Source: Spartinivicinus marinus
GTDB lineage: Bacteria; Pseudomonadota; Gammaproteobacteria; Pseudomonadales; Zooshikellaceae
Reading direction: 5' to 3'
Assembly (NCBI RefSeq): GCF_026309355.1
Contig: NZ_JAPJZK010000001.1
Coordinates: forward strand, 5,972,501 to 6,036,500
Length of the DNA stretch: 64,000 nt
The position numbers and the translations under genes were made by a program. The notes below the pieces were generated by a model. The model did not search any database. It saw only the letters and a program-made list of their open reading frames with translations, and had not been told where the DNA came from. Positions 50,418-59,492 of this stretch are shown in pieces. Each line of letters starts with the position of its first letter. Position 1 is the stretch's first letter.

Positions 50418-50801
50418 TTACCTCCTTCGCACCGCCTGTAATTCTCGCACGACAGCACTGAGCTGATGGCTGGTTAATTCACCTTCAACCACCAGTTGAG
50501 TATCGTCGCCAATACACACGGTCACACACAACAAGGAGGGTGTTTCTGGTGACTCGGGTAAAGGTATAAACTGATTAGCCTCAGGAGCCTCATCGACTTC
50601 GGGTGTTGACTGTTGCCAGCGCTTTAATGCTGAGTGACTTAACCCCAAGGTATTAATCACCTGGGATATGGGGTAATTCGCCAGCAATGCAATGGCTTGT
50701 TGGCGAAGGGTCAGTGGAACTTGCTTGCGACCCAGCTGAGGGTTATTTCGCCAAGTTTTAAACGCCGCTGCAACGCTTTCTAATGTGGGGGAAACTGACA
50801 T
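50418..50801 (-). CDS. tnpA: IS66 accessory protein TnpA
   Basis: 127 residues. The N-terminal half is a helix-turn-helix (WRNNPQLGRKQVPLTLRQQAIALLANYPISQVINTLGLSHSALKRWQ), followed by an acidic linker and a short beta region (CVTVCIGDDTQLVVEGELTSHQLSAVVREL), as in IS66 Orf1. First gene of the element's operon. Confidence 0.93.
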   Translation of the reverse strand: MSVSPTLESVAAAFKTWRNNPQLGRKQVPLTLRQQAIALLANYPISQVINTLGLSHSALKRWQQSTPEVDEAPEANQFIPLPESPETPSLLCVTVCIGDDTQLVVEGELTSHQLSAVVRELQAVRRR

Positions 50802-50880
50802 AGGCTTACCTCTTAATAAGTGAGGTAGTCAGTTAATCAGATTTAAAAAGTTAAGTTGAGCTACGCTCTCGGAAGCTCAC

Positions 50881-50888
50881 AGGGTATC
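50881..50888 (+). repeat. Right target-site duplication of IS66 (AGGGTATC)
   Basis: Exact copy of 48333-48340 immediately outside the right terminal repeat of the element. Confidence 0.92.
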
Positions 50889-51395
50889 AACACTCTTGAA
50901 CAACTAAGAGAATTCGTTGCCGGCCAAGGACATGATTGGCCAGATACTCAGATTCTTAGGTCAAATGGGTTAAAAGTGCAGATTTCAACTTCATATGAAA
51001 GCCTATTTATGATGCTGAAGAAAGGTCGATTTGACTACTTTCCAAGAGGGGTGAACGAGCCATTTGAAGAGCTGGCAACCAGGCCAGAGTTTGATCTAGC
51101 AGTAGAGCCTCATTTATTAATACGTTACCCTGCACCAATATTTTACTTCACTAGCAATGAACATACTGAGTTAGCAACGAGAGTGCAAGCCGGCCTTCAA
51201 AAAGCAGTTGAAGATGGATCTTTTAATAAGCTTTTTTATACTCACCCAACCACAAAAAAAATATTTGAACTTGCTAATATTGCAGATAGAACTGTCATTG
51301 ATTTGAATAATCCTCTTTTAACCGAGAAAACAAAAATTATTGTTAACTATTCAAAGCTTTGGTATAGACCAGGTGAGGAAACACTTCGTAAGTAG
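50889..51395 (+). pseudogene. 3' part of the IS66-interrupted solute-binding protein gene
   Basis: 168 codons plus stop, in frame with codon 128 of the 5' part once the element and one target copy are removed (join FEGI/NTLEQLREF). It contains GQGHDWPDTQIL, STSYESLFMMLKKGRFDYFPRGVNE and YPAPIFYFTS, a pattern of family 3 solute-binding-like proteins. An ATG at 50856 gives a spurious longer frame starting inside the IS. A second, similar gene begins at the right end of the window. Confidence 0.88.
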
Positions 51396-51435
51396 CGTGA
51401 AAGAGTATAGCCTACCTTCACCACTCTTAATAAGG

Positions 51436-51800
51436 CTACTTTTTGGGAAGTCTTTCTAAAACTCGGTCCAACTTACTATCAGTATTCTCAATATCAGCAC
51501 GAAACTCACGCCGCATTTCTTTGCCCTTGTTAGTCAGTTACTTACCAAATTTATTCATTAAATACCGAACTAACACACTACGCAGTATTCTTCTAAATCC
51601 AAAGGTATCAATAAAAAGTCATCTTTCCAACCTCACGACTGAATGCTAAGCGAATCAAGCTCTGAGGCACTGATATTACCTTGCTGAATTTCGTCTAATT
51701 GCTTTTGGTGGATGGTTTGCTTGAGTTCAGCTTTGTGTTGTTTGTTGGTTAGATAGGATTGAAAAAGACTAGTGACAGAGGTAAGTATTGTAGACCACAT
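51436..51800 (-). pseudogene. Phage holin-like gene remnant
   Basis: From the ATG at 51800 the frame reads MWSTILTSVTSLFQSYLTNK...KAELKQTIHQKQLDEIQQ, then a stop directly before GWKDDFLLI. The layout (short hydrophobic start, basic helix, then the 'SWKDEFxLI' motif) is that of a class of phage holin-like proteins. The membrane part after this is lost. A second short frame at 51516-51436 (MRREFRADIENTDSKLDRVLERLP) may be what is left of the tail. Neighbouring amidase and integrase fragments support a phage origin. Confidence 0.5.
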
Positions 51801-52052
51801 CAATGTAAATTACTCGCTAGTAGTGCTTCGTCAAAGTTACTGGTTAAATACTGTAGATTATGTATCGATAGCACTTGCCAGTAGCATTTGTTTGCATGGC
51901 GGCATCATTAGCTCAGCTGGCAGATAACAAGGCATACCCTTGCTAAGTTGCAAAAACGGCTTTTTGGCAATAATCGAGTGTTTAATTTTTTTCATTTGGA
52001 TTTTTTGAATGCTACTCTGAAAGTATCTTAGTAGTCTGATGAGTTATTCCGA

Positions 52053-52376
52053 ATGCATCATGATAATTTTACTTGGATAAATTTTATTGGTGTTCTTATT
52101 ATGATCACAGCCATTGGGACAAAAACTATGCTCCTTGGTTATATTGGGTGCATAATAGCTGGCTGGAGAGAAGGCTATAAGCCTAGTGGTGTACAGCTTG
52201 TATTTGGTTGGGGACTCATTGTTACTGCTTTAGTTATAGCCACTATTATTTCTGAGCTGGATACGATCAATTTTGCTCTTTCGTTTATTCCATACATAAT
52301 AGGACACACCATTACTGGATTCATGTTTTTCAGTAAAGAAGGCACATGCCATTTTAGTTATTTTGATCCCAAGTAA
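52053..52376 (+). CDS. Small membrane protein (107 residues)
   Basis: Three hydrophobic segments (about 9-35, 50-66, 72-95) separated by short loops: INFIGVLIMITAIGTKTMLLGYIGCIIAG, LVFGWGLIVTALVIATII, FALSFIPYIIGHTITGFMFF. Intact frame with codon usage like nearby accessory genes; RBS weak. No family recognised. It lies inside a region of phage and IS debris and may itself be a mobile-element passenger. Confidence 0.5.
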   Translation: MHHDNFTWINFIGVLIMITAIGTKTMLLGYIGCIIAGWREGYKPSGVQLVFGWGLIVTALVIATIISELDTINFALSFIPYIIGHTITGFMFFSKEGTCHFSYFDPK

Positions 52377-52402
52377 CTCCATATTCCTTAGTTACTCTTC
52401 CA

Positions 52403-52530
52403 TCACTTCCCCACGTCAAAGTTAGGACAGGTTTTACCTGAATCTAAATCACAATGCCCAACCACTTCAGCATCAGGGTATTTAAAAGGCCGTACGACGC
52501 TAAGTAAATCAGAACCATCTAGATTACGAA
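52403..52530 (-). pseudogene. Phage-type N-acetylmuramoyl-L-alanine amidase, C-terminal fragment
   Basis: A minus-strand frame ending at 52403 reads RNLDGSDLLSVV...KYPDAEVVGHCDLDSGKTCPNFDVGK. This matches the zinc-ligand 'GHxDL...K.CPxFDV' end of amidase_2 endolysins. The upstream part is cut off where the IS110 fragment begins at about 52530. Confidence 0.65.
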
Positions 52531-52697
52531 CAAAAATATATATGGCAGCGGTAGCTGCTGGCCAATTTAATCCAGATATTAGAGCTCAACGTAACCGATT
52601 GCTAAAAGCTGGTAAAACTAAAATGCAAGCTTTAGGTGCTGCTATGAGAAAACTGATTCAGATTTGTTTTGGTGTAAGAAGATGGTATATTTATTAA
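52531..52697 (+). pseudogene. IS110-family transposase, C-terminal fragment
   Basis: The frame reads IYMAAVAAGQFNPDIRAQ, then RNRLLKAGKTKMQALGAAMRKLIQI. This is the end of transposase_20 proteins ('YMAAL.A.rfNP.~k..y.rLl..GK.~K.AL.A.mRKLL'). It stops at 52697. Only about 55 residues remain and no IS ends are seen. Confidence 0.7.
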
Positions 52698-53085
52698 ACA
52701 AGGAAAAACTGGCAAAAAACAGATTAAAGCATGGTCTGATGATTTGCGAAGAGCAATTAAACTAGCCAGAAAACTACCAGGACTTTCTTCATTTAATGTT
52801 ATCCATAAAGCTGATGGTACTCGATACAGCTACGATGGATTTCGTTATCACTGGAATTTAGCTAAAAATAAAGCTCAACAGGAAGTTGATAATAAGGGAT
52901 TGAGCATTGCCTTAGATTTTACGTTTCATGATATTAAAGCAAAAGGTATATCTCACTTTGAGGGCAACCTTTCAGACAAGCAGGAGTTTAGTGGTCACAA
53001 AACCATCACCCAGACTGAAATATATGACAGGAAAATTCGGGTAGTTCCGACAGTGAATCGTAAGGACAAAAAACACGACAGTTGA
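52681..53085 (+). pseudogene. Tyrosine recombinase (phage integrase), C-terminal fragment
   Basis: The frame DGIFIKQGKTGKKQIKAWSDDL continues through RYHWNLAKNKAQQEV and LDFTFHDIKAKGISHFEG to GHKTITQTEIYDRK and stops at 53085. These match the catalytic core of phage integrases. The nucleophile Tyr (EIYDRK) and the GHK box are present, but the H-x-x-R arginine is Lys (HDIK) and the N-terminal half is lost, so it is dead. It begins within the IS110 fragment and ends about 100 bases from the tRNA-Leu 3' end, where such integrases usually act. Confidence 0.75.
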
Positions 53086-53180
53086 TCAAACAAACATTTG
53101 CTTGCGACTACTGGATATTATGAAAAATATTATGAATCAAGATTTAGTTGGCGTTCAATAACGCTATAACTCTTTAGAAG

Positions 53181-53268
53181 TGGTGCCCGGGGCCGGAGTC
53201 GAACCGGCACGGAGTATTCCTCCGAGGGATTTTAAGTCCCTTGCGTCTACCAATTTCGCCACCCGGGC
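53181..53268 (-). tRNA. tRNA-Leu (anticodon TAA)
   Basis: 88 nt including encoded CCA; acceptor GCCCGGG/CCCGGGC, long variable arm typical of Leu, anticodon loop CTTAAAA, T-arm GGTTCGACTCC. Third of three tRNAs downstream of pgsA. Confidence 0.96.
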
Positions 53269-53312
53269 TTTACTTGAAACTTTCTATCTTTACTGCTTAT
53301 TACTAAAAAATA

Positions 53313-53386
53313 TGGAGGCTGGGGTCGGAATCGAACCGGCGTACACGGAGTTGCAGTCCGCTGCATGACCACTCTGCCACCCAGCC
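53313..53386 (-). tRNA. tRNA-Cys (anticodon GCA)
   Basis: 74 nt with encoded CCA; acceptor GGCTGGG/CCCAGCC, anticodon loop CTGCAAC, T-arm GGTTCGATTCC. Confidence 0.96.
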
Positions 53387-53394
53387 ATATTTTT

Positions 53395-53470
<76 letters not shown>

Positions 53471-53603
53471 TTCAAGTGCTGCGTATTTTAGGCAACTAGG
53501 TTTTTATGTCAAGCTATTGTTTGCAAATAATTTTTTCTTTCTTTTAATCGCTCAAAAACACAACAGATTGCAGCTTTATTAAACACATTTTTCCCTACTT
53601 GTG

Positions 53604-54191
53604 TCACTCATCAGTGTCTGTAGGCGCCTGATGAATATTTTTAAAAGGGTCCAAGTCAGGCCAGGCAGCTTTTAAATACACCACCATCGACCACAAGGTA
53701 AGAATTGCTGCCAAATACAACAACCCAAAACCAATAAAGTAACCAGTACTCTCAATACCAGCTGGTGCCGTTAACAAGACAAAGATAGCCAACATTTGTG
53801 CTGTTGTTTTCAACTTGCCTACAAAAGATACCGCCACACTGGTGCGTTTACCTAACTCTGCCATCCACTCCCGCAAGGCAGAGATGACAATTTCACGACC
53901 CACTATGATTAATGCAGGCAAGGTCAACCAAAAATTGGCATGCTCTTCCACCAACAACACTAAGGCAGCGACTACCATTAGCTTGTCGGCAACAGGATCT
54001 AAGAATGCACCAAAAGGTGTTGTTTGATTGAGCTTCCTAGCTAAATAACCATCAAACCAGTCAGTAACGGCCGCCACAGCAAAAATAATGGCACTAACAT
54101 GGTAACTCCAAGGCATTGGTACATAGTAAACAACCACAATAATGGGAATCAGGATAATTCGTAAGGAGGTTAAAATATTTGGGATATTCAT
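53604..54191 (-). CDS. pgsA: CDP-diacylglycerol--glycerol-3-phosphate 3-phosphatidyltransferase
   Basis: 195 residues with four to five membrane helices. The CDP-alcohol phosphatidyltransferase motif is complete: [18 protein letters not shown], then FLDPVADK (D-x2-D-G-x2-A-R-x8-G-x3-D-x3-D). It makes phosphatidylglycerol phosphate, the committed step to phosphatidylglycerol and cardiolipin, in the inner membrane. It sits between uvrC and the tRNA cluster, as in Pseudomonas. Confidence 0.96.
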   Translation of the reverse strand: MNIPNILTSLRIILIPIIVVVYYVPMPWSYHVSAIIFAVAAVTDWFDGYLARKLNQTTPFGAFLDPVADKLMVVAALVLLVEEHANFWLTLPALIIVGREIVISALREWMAELGKRTSVAVSFVGKLKTTAQMLAIFVLLTAPAGIESTGYFIGFGLLYLAAILTLWSMVVYLKAAWPDLDPFKNIHQAPTDTDE

Positions 54192-54288
54192 ATAACAGCG
54201 AGTATTCTTGTTTTACTAAAAGCTTAGCTTGCTTAATAGCTTGTTTATCTTTGTTACTTTTCAAGGAACGTGCATGATATTAGAGGGA

Positions 54289-56133
54289 TTATTCTGGATG
54301 TAAAGTATTATAAACAACCTCAGCTAGCTTTAGACTCAGTCCAGGTACCTTACTTAACTCTTGAACAGAAGCTTGCTTGACCCCACTAAGCCCTCCAAAA
54401 AACTTCAACAGTTGTTGCCTACGTTTAGCACCAATACCAGGGATATCTTCAAGCTGTGAACGTTGCCGGGCTTTACTGCGTCGCTGGCGATGCCCCGTGA
54501 TCGCAAACCGGTGGGCCTCATCTCGAACTTGCTGAATCAGTAGTAAAGCACCAGGCTCCCTAAGCTGTATTTCTTTAAACTGACCTTGCTCATCTAACAG
54601 CCACAGGGTTTCCAGGCCCGGCTTTCGAGTAACCCCTTTGGCGACCCCTACTAGTTGAATGTGGCTTAACTGTAGTTCAGTGAAAATTTCCTGAGCCTTT
54701 GCTAACTGCCCTTTGCCACCATCAATCAGCACCAGGTCAGGCAGTGCTGCCTCAGCATCAACCAGGGCTTTTTGATAGCGCCGTTGAAGGACTTCTGCCA
54801 TTGCTCCATAATCATCACCCGCGACGGCTTGCTTGATATTATAACGTCGGTAATCACTAGTGATGGCTCCTTGCAAGCCAAATACAACACAAGAAGCAAC
54901 TGTCGCCTCGCCACTGGAATGACTAATATCAAAACACTCAATACGACTAATGGTGTCTATACCTAATCCTTGCTGTAGTAAGTTTACACGATCAGCCACT
55001 TGCTGTTTATCTGCTAACCGACTAGCTAATTGCTGGGCTGCATTTTTTTCTGCCAGCTGTAGCCATTGTCGTCGCTCGCCTCTCACCTGATGCTTAAACA
55101 ACAGTCGGTGCTCGGCCTGTCGGTTGATAGCATCTGACAAACACTGGCTATCGGGTAAGGCAGTGGGTAATACCACTTCTTTCGGGTAACCCACTTGATT
55201 CACTGATAAATAAAACTGTGATAGAAAAGCAGAAATTTGTTCCAGCTGACTCTGCTCTGCCCCGAGAGAATGGAAAAAACTACGCTGCCCTAACACCCGC
55301 CCTCCCCGCACAAACATCACCACTAAGCAGCCTAGCTCACCATTGCTTGCATAACCAATGACATCAACATCCCCTGATTCACCACTGACTGCCTGATGGG
55401 CCTGCACTTGTTGTAAGTACTGAATTTGGTCACGCAACTGCGCGGCTTGTTCAAAGTATAATTGTTGGGAAGCCGCTTCCATTTCTTCTATTAGCATGGC
55501 AATTAATTGCTGATTTTTACCTGCTAGAAACAATTGGGAGTGCGCAACATCTTGCAAGTACTCTTCCTCAGATACCAAACCAACACAAGGAGCTTTGCAA
55601 CGATTAATCTGGTATTGCAAACAAGGGCGAGAGCGATTTTTAAAAAAGCTGTCTTCACACTGACGAACTTTAAACACCTTTTGCAGTAAATTAAGGCTTT
55701 CACGCACAGCACCAGAACTGGGAAATGGTCCAAAGTAATCCCCTGGTGACGATTTTTTACCCCGATGAAACGTTAGTCGTGGAAAAGTATCCTGACTGGA
55801 TAAGTAAATATAAGGATAAGATTTATCATCTCGCAGCAAGATATTATAAGGTGGTTTAAATTGCTTAATTAAATTTTGCTCTAAAATAAGTGCTTCAGCT
55901 TCACTGTTGGTGACCATCACGTCAATGCGAGCAATTTTACTCACCAGTGCCATAGTTTTAGTCGTTAATCCCGAGGCACGAAAATAACTGCTGACCCGCT
56001 TTTTTAAGTTTTTCGCTTTACCCACATACAACACCTGATCTGTTTTATCATACATCTGATAAATACCAGGCTTTTGGGTTAAACGGGCTAGAAATGTTTT
56101 GTAATCAAAGTCTAATGAGGTTTCTGCATTCAC
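54289..56133 (-). CDS. uvrC: Excinuclease ABC subunit C
   Basis: 614 residues (GTG start). The GIY-YIG nuclease domain (KPGIYQMYDKTDQVLYVGKAKNLKKRVSSYF) makes the 3' incision. A UVR motif (AMLIEEMEAASQQLYFEQAAQLRD) binds UvrB. The UvrC RNase H-like nuclease domain (RIECFDISHSSG...LVLIDGGKGQL) makes the 5' incision. Tandem helix-hairpin-helix motifs (LEDIPGIGAKRRQQLL, LSKVPGLSLKLAE) close the protein. It acts in nucleotide excision repair. Located between gacA and pgsA, the conserved arrangement. Confidence 0.97.
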   Translation of the reverse strand: MNAETSLDFDYKTFLARLTQKPGIYQMYDKTDQVLYVGKAKNLKKRVSSYFRASGLTTKTMALVSKIARIDVMVTNSEAEALILEQNLIKQFKPPYNILLRDDKSYPYIYLSSQDTFPRLTFHRGKKSSPGDYFGPFPSSGAVRESLNLLQKVFKVRQCEDSFFKNRSRPCLQYQINRCKAPCVGLVSEEEYLQDVAHSQLFLAGKNQQLIAMLIEEMEAASQQLYFEQAAQLRDQIQYLQQVQAHQAVSGESGDVDVIGYASNGELGCLVVMFVRGGRVLGQRSFFHSLGAEQSQLEQISAFLSQFYLSVNQVGYPKEVVLPTALPDSQCLSDAINRQAEHRLLFKHQVRGERRQWLQLAEKNAAQQLASRLADKQQVADRVNLLQQGLGIDTISRIECFDISHSSGEATVASCVVFGLQGAITSDYRRYNIKQAVAGDDYGAMAEVLQRRYQKALVDAEAALPDLVLIDGGKGQLAKAQEIFTELQLSHIQLVGVAKGVTRKPGLETLWLLDEQGQFKEIQLREPGALLLIQQVRDEAHRFAITGHRQRRSKARQRSQLEDIPGIGAKRRQQLLKFFGGLSGVKQASVQELSKVPGLSLKLAEVVYNTLHPE

Positions 56134-56305
56134 AGCGATGGCTTAATGGGCTTGTCAAGAAATAGAAAATACGTGCACTGATACCAGTGTAACGATAACA
56201 GTAGGAAATGAGAAGCCACCCGAAGGTAGCTGACATTGGTCATCAATGAATATTAAGCGCAGCTAAGAAAGCTAACAGGTAGGTTGTTTATTCATTTGCA
56301 AATTG

Positions 56306-56953
56306 CTAGTTCATCGCCTCCGCATCAAGCATACCATGCTTCACTGCTAACAGCGTTAGCTCTACATCACTACTGATATTCAACTTATCGAAAATACGAT
56401 AGCGATAACTGTTCACTGTTTTTGGGCTTAAACATAGCTTATCGGAAATGGCCTGTACCTTGTGGCAGTTAACAATCATCATTGCGATTTGAATTTCACG
56501 CTCAGACAAACTATCAAAAGGGGAAGCATTATCTTGCTGGAAAGGCTTAAGTGCCAACTGCTGGGCAATATCAGGGCTAATATAACGTTTGCCTTGGTAA
56601 GCCTTATGAATGGCATCAATCATATCAGACAGGTCTGCACCTTTGGTCACATACCCTGCTGCACCGGCTTGTAACAAACGGGAAGGAAATGGCTCATCCT
56701 GACAGACAGTCACCGCAATCACTTTTATATCAAGTCCAAGGCGATTGATTTTTTTAGTTGCTTCTAAGCCACCAATGCCTGGCATTTTGACATCCATCAG
56801 CACAACATTAGGCTTTAGTTTTCTGGCCAGCTCTACGGCTTCTTCACCACTAGAAGCTTCGCCAACCACTTCAATGCCATCAACATCTGCCAACATCCGG
56901 GTAATACCGGTTCTTACCAAGTCATGGTCATCCGCCACAAGAATATTGATCAA
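56306..56953 (-). CDS. gacA: GacA/UvrY-type global response regulator
   Basis: 215 residues from a TTG start: GAGGTG stands 6 bases upstream, and translation from there gives MINILVADDHDLVRTGI, which aligns with GacA. A further TTG at 56977 would add eight residues without a good RBS. The receiver domain has the phospho-Asp in VVLMDVKMPG and a conserved Lys in VTKGA. The C-terminal LuxR-type helix-turn-helix is LSEREIQIAMMIVN...ISDKLCLSPKTVNSYRYRI. It is activated by GacS and, in relatives, drives small RNAs that titrate RsmA/CsrA, controlling secretion and toxins. It is linked to uvrC as usual. Confidence 0.94.
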   Translation of the reverse strand: MINILVADDHDLVRTGITRMLADVDGIEVVGEASSGEEAVELARKLKPNVVLMDVKMPGIGGLEATKKINRLGLDIKVIAVTVCQDEPFPSRLLQAGAAGYVTKGADLSDMIDAIHKAYQGKRYISPDIAQQLALKPFQQDNASPFDSLSEREIQIAMMIVNCHKVQAISDKLCLSPKTVNSYRYRIFDKLNISSDVELTLLAVKHGMLDAEAMN

Positions 56954-57212
56954 AAGAGACACCTCGGCATTAACCAACTCAACATATACCTAATAAATCT
57001 AGCGTTTTTTTCTAGATTGGAAAATTCTTGTTCACTTAACAGTTTAAATAACAAAACAGACTCTGGTTTACAAAGCAGTAAACATATCAGAATGAAAATT
57101 AACTGAATAGCGTCTTTTTGTTATAAGAACAAAAATTTGGCTAATTTTCCGATTCTTTTGGTTAAATATTCATTTAATAAGATAATTACTAGCGGTACAT
57201 GGACCACTAGTC

Positions 57213-57252
57213 TCTCGTTTGGTATTTCACTAACGGCAATAGCCAAACGAGA
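57213..57252 (-). terminator. Hairpin after etfA (possible terminator)
   Basis: 10-bp perfect stem TCTCGTTTGG (57213-57222) with CCAAACGAGA (57243-57252), 20-nt loop, 20 bases past the etfA stop. No T run follows, so termination strength is uncertain. Confidence 0.4.
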
Positions 57253-57271
57253 TAGAGGTGTAATCATCTTC

Positions 57272-58201
57272 CTATAGCAGCTTTTCCAAGGCAGGAACAA
57301 CCTCAAACAAGTCAGCCACCAAACCATAATCAGCTACCTGAAAAATAGGTGCCTCTTCATCTTTGTTAATGGCCACGATCACTTTACTGTCTTTCATACC
57401 CGCCAAGTGTTGGATAGCTCCAGAAATCCCCACAGCGATGTATAAATTAGGCGCTACAATTTTACCCGTTTGCCCTACTTGCATATCGTTGGGGACAAAG
57501 CCTGCATCGACTGCTGCACGGGAGGCGCCTACTGCAGCGCCCAATTTATCAGCCAGGCTGTATAGCATGGCGAAGTTTTCTCCATTTGCCATACCGCGAC
57601 CACCGGATATCACGATATCCGCAGCCGTCAGCTCTGGGCGATCTGACTCAACCATCTCTTCACTAACAAAGCTAGAGGTGCCTGCATCATGGCTGGTGCT
57701 TAAAGGTTCAATCGTTGCGTTACCACCTTCGGCTTCTGCTGCATCAAACCCTGTCGTGCGGACGGTAATCACTTTCGTGACCGCACTAGACTGTACAGTG
57801 GCAATTGCATTACCTGCAAAGATGGGTCGAGCAAAGGTATCAACACTGTCAACACGTATAATATCGGATATCTGATCAACATCGAGTAAAGCAGCTACCC
57901 GTGGCATAAAGTTTTTGCCGGTTGTTGTAGCCGCTGCTAATACATGCCCATAGTTTTTGCCTAACTCAGCCACTAATAAGCTAATATTTTCTGCCAGCTG
58001 ATGGGCATATGCCGCTTGGTCTGCAACCAATACTTTATTAACACCAGCAACTTTAGCTACTTCTTCAGCTACCGCACCACACTGATGCCCCGCTACCAGG
58101 ATATCAACTTCCCCACCAATCGCTTTCGCCGCAGAGACAACATTTAGGGTAGCGCCATGTAGTTTGCCCTGATGGTGCTCTGCAATAACCAGTACACTCA
58201 T
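57272..58201 (-). CDS. etfA: Electron transfer flavoprotein alpha subunit
   Basis: 309 residues. The N-terminal domain starts [15 protein letters not shown]. The C-terminal FAD-binding domain shows [59 protein letters not shown] and [17 protein letters not shown], the ETF alpha signature. It holds FAD and passes electrons from acyl-CoA dehydrogenases to ETF-QO. Its ATG directly abuts the etfB stop codon. Confidence 0.97.
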   Translation of the reverse strand: MSVLVIAEHHQGKLHGATLNVVSAAKAIGGEVDILVAGHQCGAVAEEVAKVAGVNKVLVADQAAYAHQLAENISLLVAELGKNYGHVLAAATTTGKNFMPRVAALLDVDQISDIIRVDSVDTFARPIFAGNAIATVQSSAVTKVITVRTTGFDAAEAEGGNATIEPLSTSHDAGTSSFVSEEMVESDRPELTAADIVISGGRGMANGENFAMLYSLADKLGAAVGASRAAVDAGFVPNDMQVGQTGKIVAPNLYIAVGISGAIQHLAGMKDSKVIVAINKDEEAPIFQVADYGLVADLFEVVPALEKLL

Positions 58202-58957
58202 TTAAATCACCTTTGCTTCATTTTTTAGCTTATCAACCAGCTCTTCTACACTTGCCACCTTAATGCCTGCTTGTCGCTCAGTTGGCGGCTCGACTTTTAA
58301 GGTTTTAATGGTTGACTCCACCTCAACACCATAGTCAGCAGGTGACTTAGTATCCAATGGCTTCCGCTTGGCTTTCATAATATTCGGTAATGAGGCATAG
58401 CGAGGTTCATTCAAGCGTAAATCAGTGGTAACGATAGCTGGCAGTTGCAATGCGACAGTTTCCAAACCGCCATCCACCTCACGGGTTACAGCCACCTTGC
58501 CATCCGTCAATTCAACTTTTGAAGCAAAAGTACCCTGAGGCAAACCAGCCAGCGCTGCCAGCATCTGACCTGTTTGGTTATTATCGGTATCAATGGACTG
58601 TTTACCCAAAATAACCAGATCGGGTTTTTCTTCATCAACAATGGCTTTCAAAATCTTAGCCACGGTTAATGAGGTTAAGGCTTCATCAGATTGCACTAAA
58701 ATACCGCGATCGGCACCGAGTGCTAATGCTGTGCGAATTTGCTCCTGCGCTTCTTTAGGCCCTAACGAAACCGCAACAATTTCAACCGCCGCATCCTTAT
58801 GTTTTTCTTTTAAGCGAACAGCTTCTTCAACCGCTATTTCACAAAATGGGTTCATCGCCATTTTGACATTGGTTAAATCAACATCACTATTATCCGGCTT
58901 GACTCGAACTTTCACGTTGTAATCGATAACGCGCTTGACCGCTACAAGAATCTTCAT
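58202..58957 (-). CDS. etfB: Electron transfer flavoprotein beta subunit
   Basis: 251 residues: [57 protein letters not shown] and the C-terminal [15 protein letters not shown] are the ETF beta pattern, with the AMP-binding site. It forms the heterodimer with EtfA. First gene of the etfBA operon. The region upstream has a palindrome at 59059-59094. Confidence 0.97.
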   Translation of the reverse strand: MKILVAVKRVIDYNVKVRVKPDNSDVDLTNVKMAMNPFCEIAVEEAVRLKEKHKDAAVEIVAVSLGPKEAQEQIRTALALGADRGILVQSDEALTSLTVAKILKAIVDEEKPDLVILGKQSIDTDNNQTGQMLAALAGLPQGTFASKVELTDGKVAVTREVDGGLETVALQLPAIVTTDLRLNEPRYASLPNIMKAKRKPLDTKSPADYGVEVESTIKTLKVEPPTERQAGIKVASVEELVDKLKNEAKVI

Positions 58958-59058
58958 GGATTCCTCGTATCATGTTCGTGGGTGAAAAACCTGTTATCAA
59001 CAGGTAACTAATAATCGGCACAAAAAATACGACAATCCTTGTGCGACAAAATTCGGAA

Positions 59059-59094
59059 GTATCTTGAACTGATTGCTATAGCAGGTCAAGATAC
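59059..59094. promoter_or_regulatory. Palindrome between etfB and a small upstream gene
   Basis: GTATCTTGA (59059-59067) pairs exactly with TCAAGATAC (59086-59094), and two of the next three bases also match. It lies about 100-135 bases upstream of etfB and 38 bases after the stop of the 79-residue gene. It could be an operator for etfBA or a terminator of the small gene; no T run is present. Confidence 0.35.
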
Positions 59095-59131
59095 CACCCG
59101 TTGAAAACGATTTAGCCACTTTAAATAGTCG

Positions 59132-59371
59132 CTACTCGCTTAAACAGCAATAAAAATACCTGTCTTGCTGCATACATAATTTGGTAACCTTATGGTTCAC
59201 CAAGCCTGTTTTACCATTGACACTGTTTTGACTGTCGTATGAATAAAAGCCACTACCATTAGGTGTCATCCTAATTTGAGTGCCATTATAATTGAGTACC
59301 ATCGACTGGGTATCTTCATTATTTAATGCCACCATACATTTAGTGACACTACAGTAGTATATTGTGCCCAT
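59132..59371 (-). CDS. Hypothetical 79-residue protein
   Basis: MGTIYYCSVTKCMVALNNEDTQSM, later GSGFYSYDSQNSVNGKTGLV and a Cys/Tyr-rich end (CMQQDRYFYCCLSE). No signal peptide or membrane segment; no family recognised. The intact frame sits between etfB and the divergent ETF-QO gene; RBS weak. It may be lineage-specific. Confidence 0.5.
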   Translation of the reverse strand: MGTIYYCSVTKCMVALNNEDTQSMVLNYNGTQIRMTPNGSGFYSYDSQNSVNGKTGLVNHKVTKLCMQQDRYFYCCLSE

Positions 59372-59425
59372 TAGACAAAATTAAAACAAGCGTTTAAAAT
59401 CGACCGTAGTCTGACATAACAATAC

Positions 59426-59467
59426 AGCTATCTTCAAGCTACTTAGTGGTTACCCGTAAAGATAGCT
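59426..59467. promoter_or_regulatory. Inverted repeat upstream of ETF-QO
   Basis: AGCTATCTT (59426-59434) and AAGATAGCT (59459-59467) are perfect complements, 26-67 bases before the ETF-QO start codon. The half-site TATCTT also occurs in the palindrome upstream of etfB. Confidence 0.35.
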
Positions 59468-59492
59468 CTTAGCCTGGGTAGGAGATTTCATA

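Larger units (their letters stand above)
48341..50880 (-). mobile_element. Complete IS66-family insertion sequence (2540 bp)
   Basis: Bounded by 13-bp perfect inverted repeats GTGAGCTTCCGAG (48341-48353 and, complemented, 50868-50880) and an 8-bp target duplication. It encodes, on the minus strand and in the usual order, TnpA, TnpB and the TnpC transposase, all with intact frames. The size is typical of IS66. The exact duplication and intact genes suggest a recent insertion into the binding-protein gene, with transposase transcription opposite to that gene. Confidence 0.95.

Noticed and set aside
50856-51395. An independent 179-residue protein starting at 50856
   Set aside because: The first 11 codons lie within the IS66 terminal repeat and target duplication; it is the 3' half of the interrupted gene.
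51443-51649. Plus-strand 68-codon frame after the split binding-protein gene
   Set aside because: It is antisense to the holin-like remnant, which explains the sequence better.
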